A stretch of 5,439 bases of DNA from an uncultured Lachnospiraceae bacterium (GTDB lineage: Bacteria > Bacillota > Clostridia > Lachnospirales > Lachnospiraceae): the NCBI GenBank assembly GCA_946566415.1, contig CAMNWW010000167.1, positions 1-5,439 of the forward strand. Reading direction: 5' to 3'. The position numbers were made by a program, and so were the translations under genes. The notes below the pieces were generated by a model. That model searched no databases, was not told where the DNA came from, and saw nothing but the letters and a program-made list of their open reading frames with translations. Below, piece after piece: positions 5,143 through 5,439 of the stretch (position 1 is its first letter; each line of letters begins with the position of its first letter).

Positions 5143-5439
5143 ATGAGCCAAAGCATCATAAAATCTATTGCCTCACACAGTCCGCTGAGAAGCGATGCCG
5201 CAGTCGGTGACCGTCTGATCAGCGTTAACGGCAATGCAATCATGGATGTGCTTGATTATATGTACTATACATATGATGCCCGCCTTACCATCGAGTTGGA
5301 AACCCCCGCAGGGGTGCGTAAGACCGTACATGTTCGAAAGCGCGAGGGGGAGGATCTGGGGCTGGATTTTGAGGAGTACCTGATGGATTGCCCCATGGAA
5401 TGTACGAACAACTGTGTGTTCTGCTTTGTGGATCAGATG
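5143..5439 (+). CDS. DUF512 family radical SAM protein (N-terminal 99 residues; runs off right edge)
   Basis: The visible part begins with a PDZ-like domain (about 4-66: IIKSIASHSPLRS, VGDRLISVNGNAIMDVLDY), then EGEDLGLDFEEYLMD at 68-82. The radical-SAM iron-sulfur motif C87-x3-C91-x2-C94 is in CTNNCVFCFVDQM, with C83 nearby. This order (PDZ, CxxxCxxC, later DUF512) is characteristic of a Firmicutes family of about 430-480 residues whose reaction is unknown; it is often found near the GTPase gene der. The ATG at 5143 follows GTAGGG at a usable distance and comes eight bases after the U32 stop, so the two are probably co-transcribed. The ATG also overlaps the TGA that ends the alternative U32 frame (ATGA). 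Confidence 0.88.
   Translation, partial: MSQSIIKSIASHSPLRSDAAVGDRLISVNGNAIMDVLDYMYYTYDARLTIELETPAGVRKTVHVRKREGEDLGLDFEEYLMDCPMECTNNCVFCFVDQM

Noticed and set aside
4595..5243. Minus-strand open frames over the U32 3' end and the U32/DUF512 junction
   Set aside because: Ser/Phe-rich shadow translations of the + strand genes, with no recognisable motif.

Overview
The window looks like a chromosomal segment of a Clostridia-class Firmicute, most likely a Lachnospiraceae relative. This rests on the gene order ruvA-ruvB-zapA-U32-DUF512, on strong AGGAGG-type ribosome binding sites, on the moderate GC content, and on the style of the RuvAB, U32 and DUF512 sequences. No RNA gene, CRISPR array, insertion sequence or transfer scar was seen. 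All genes except the leftmost one are on the + strand.

Left part (1-1500). A lipoprotein of the ApbE type (FAD:protein FMN transferase) runs off the left edge on the minus strand. It is transcribed divergently from a NusG domain II membrane protein and a Gx-transporter-type (PF07456) membrane protein. These three families recur together in Firmicutes flavin-based electron-transfer loci, so the group may be a compact flavin or redox module at the cell surface. The divergent control region (413-589) holds two opposed sigma-A-like promoters. A short tandem repeat (514-551) fills the space between their -35 boxes and is a candidate shared operator.

Middle (1529-3142). ruvA and ruvB are complete and intact, encoding the Holliday-junction branch-migration complex. 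Short spacing suggests co-transcription with the upstream membrane-protein pair.

Right part (3159-5439). zapA has its own well-formed promoter and ribosome binding site and encodes a cell-division protein with a long coiled-coil tail. A perfect 30-bp palindrome spans the zapA stop codon and probably acts as a terminator or attenuator before a U32-family gene. The U32 protein (RlhA-like, with the beginning of DUF3656) ends abruptly at a conserved point. The sequence fits a one-base deletion there, followed by loss of the usual C-terminal part. Eight bases later begins a DUF512 radical-SAM protein, which runs off the right edge.

Most of the window is ordinary housekeeping sequence. The places worth a second look are the divergent control region, the redox trio, the palindrome over the zapA stop, and the broken-looking 3' end of the U32 gene. 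I found no clear evidence for a wholly new system.
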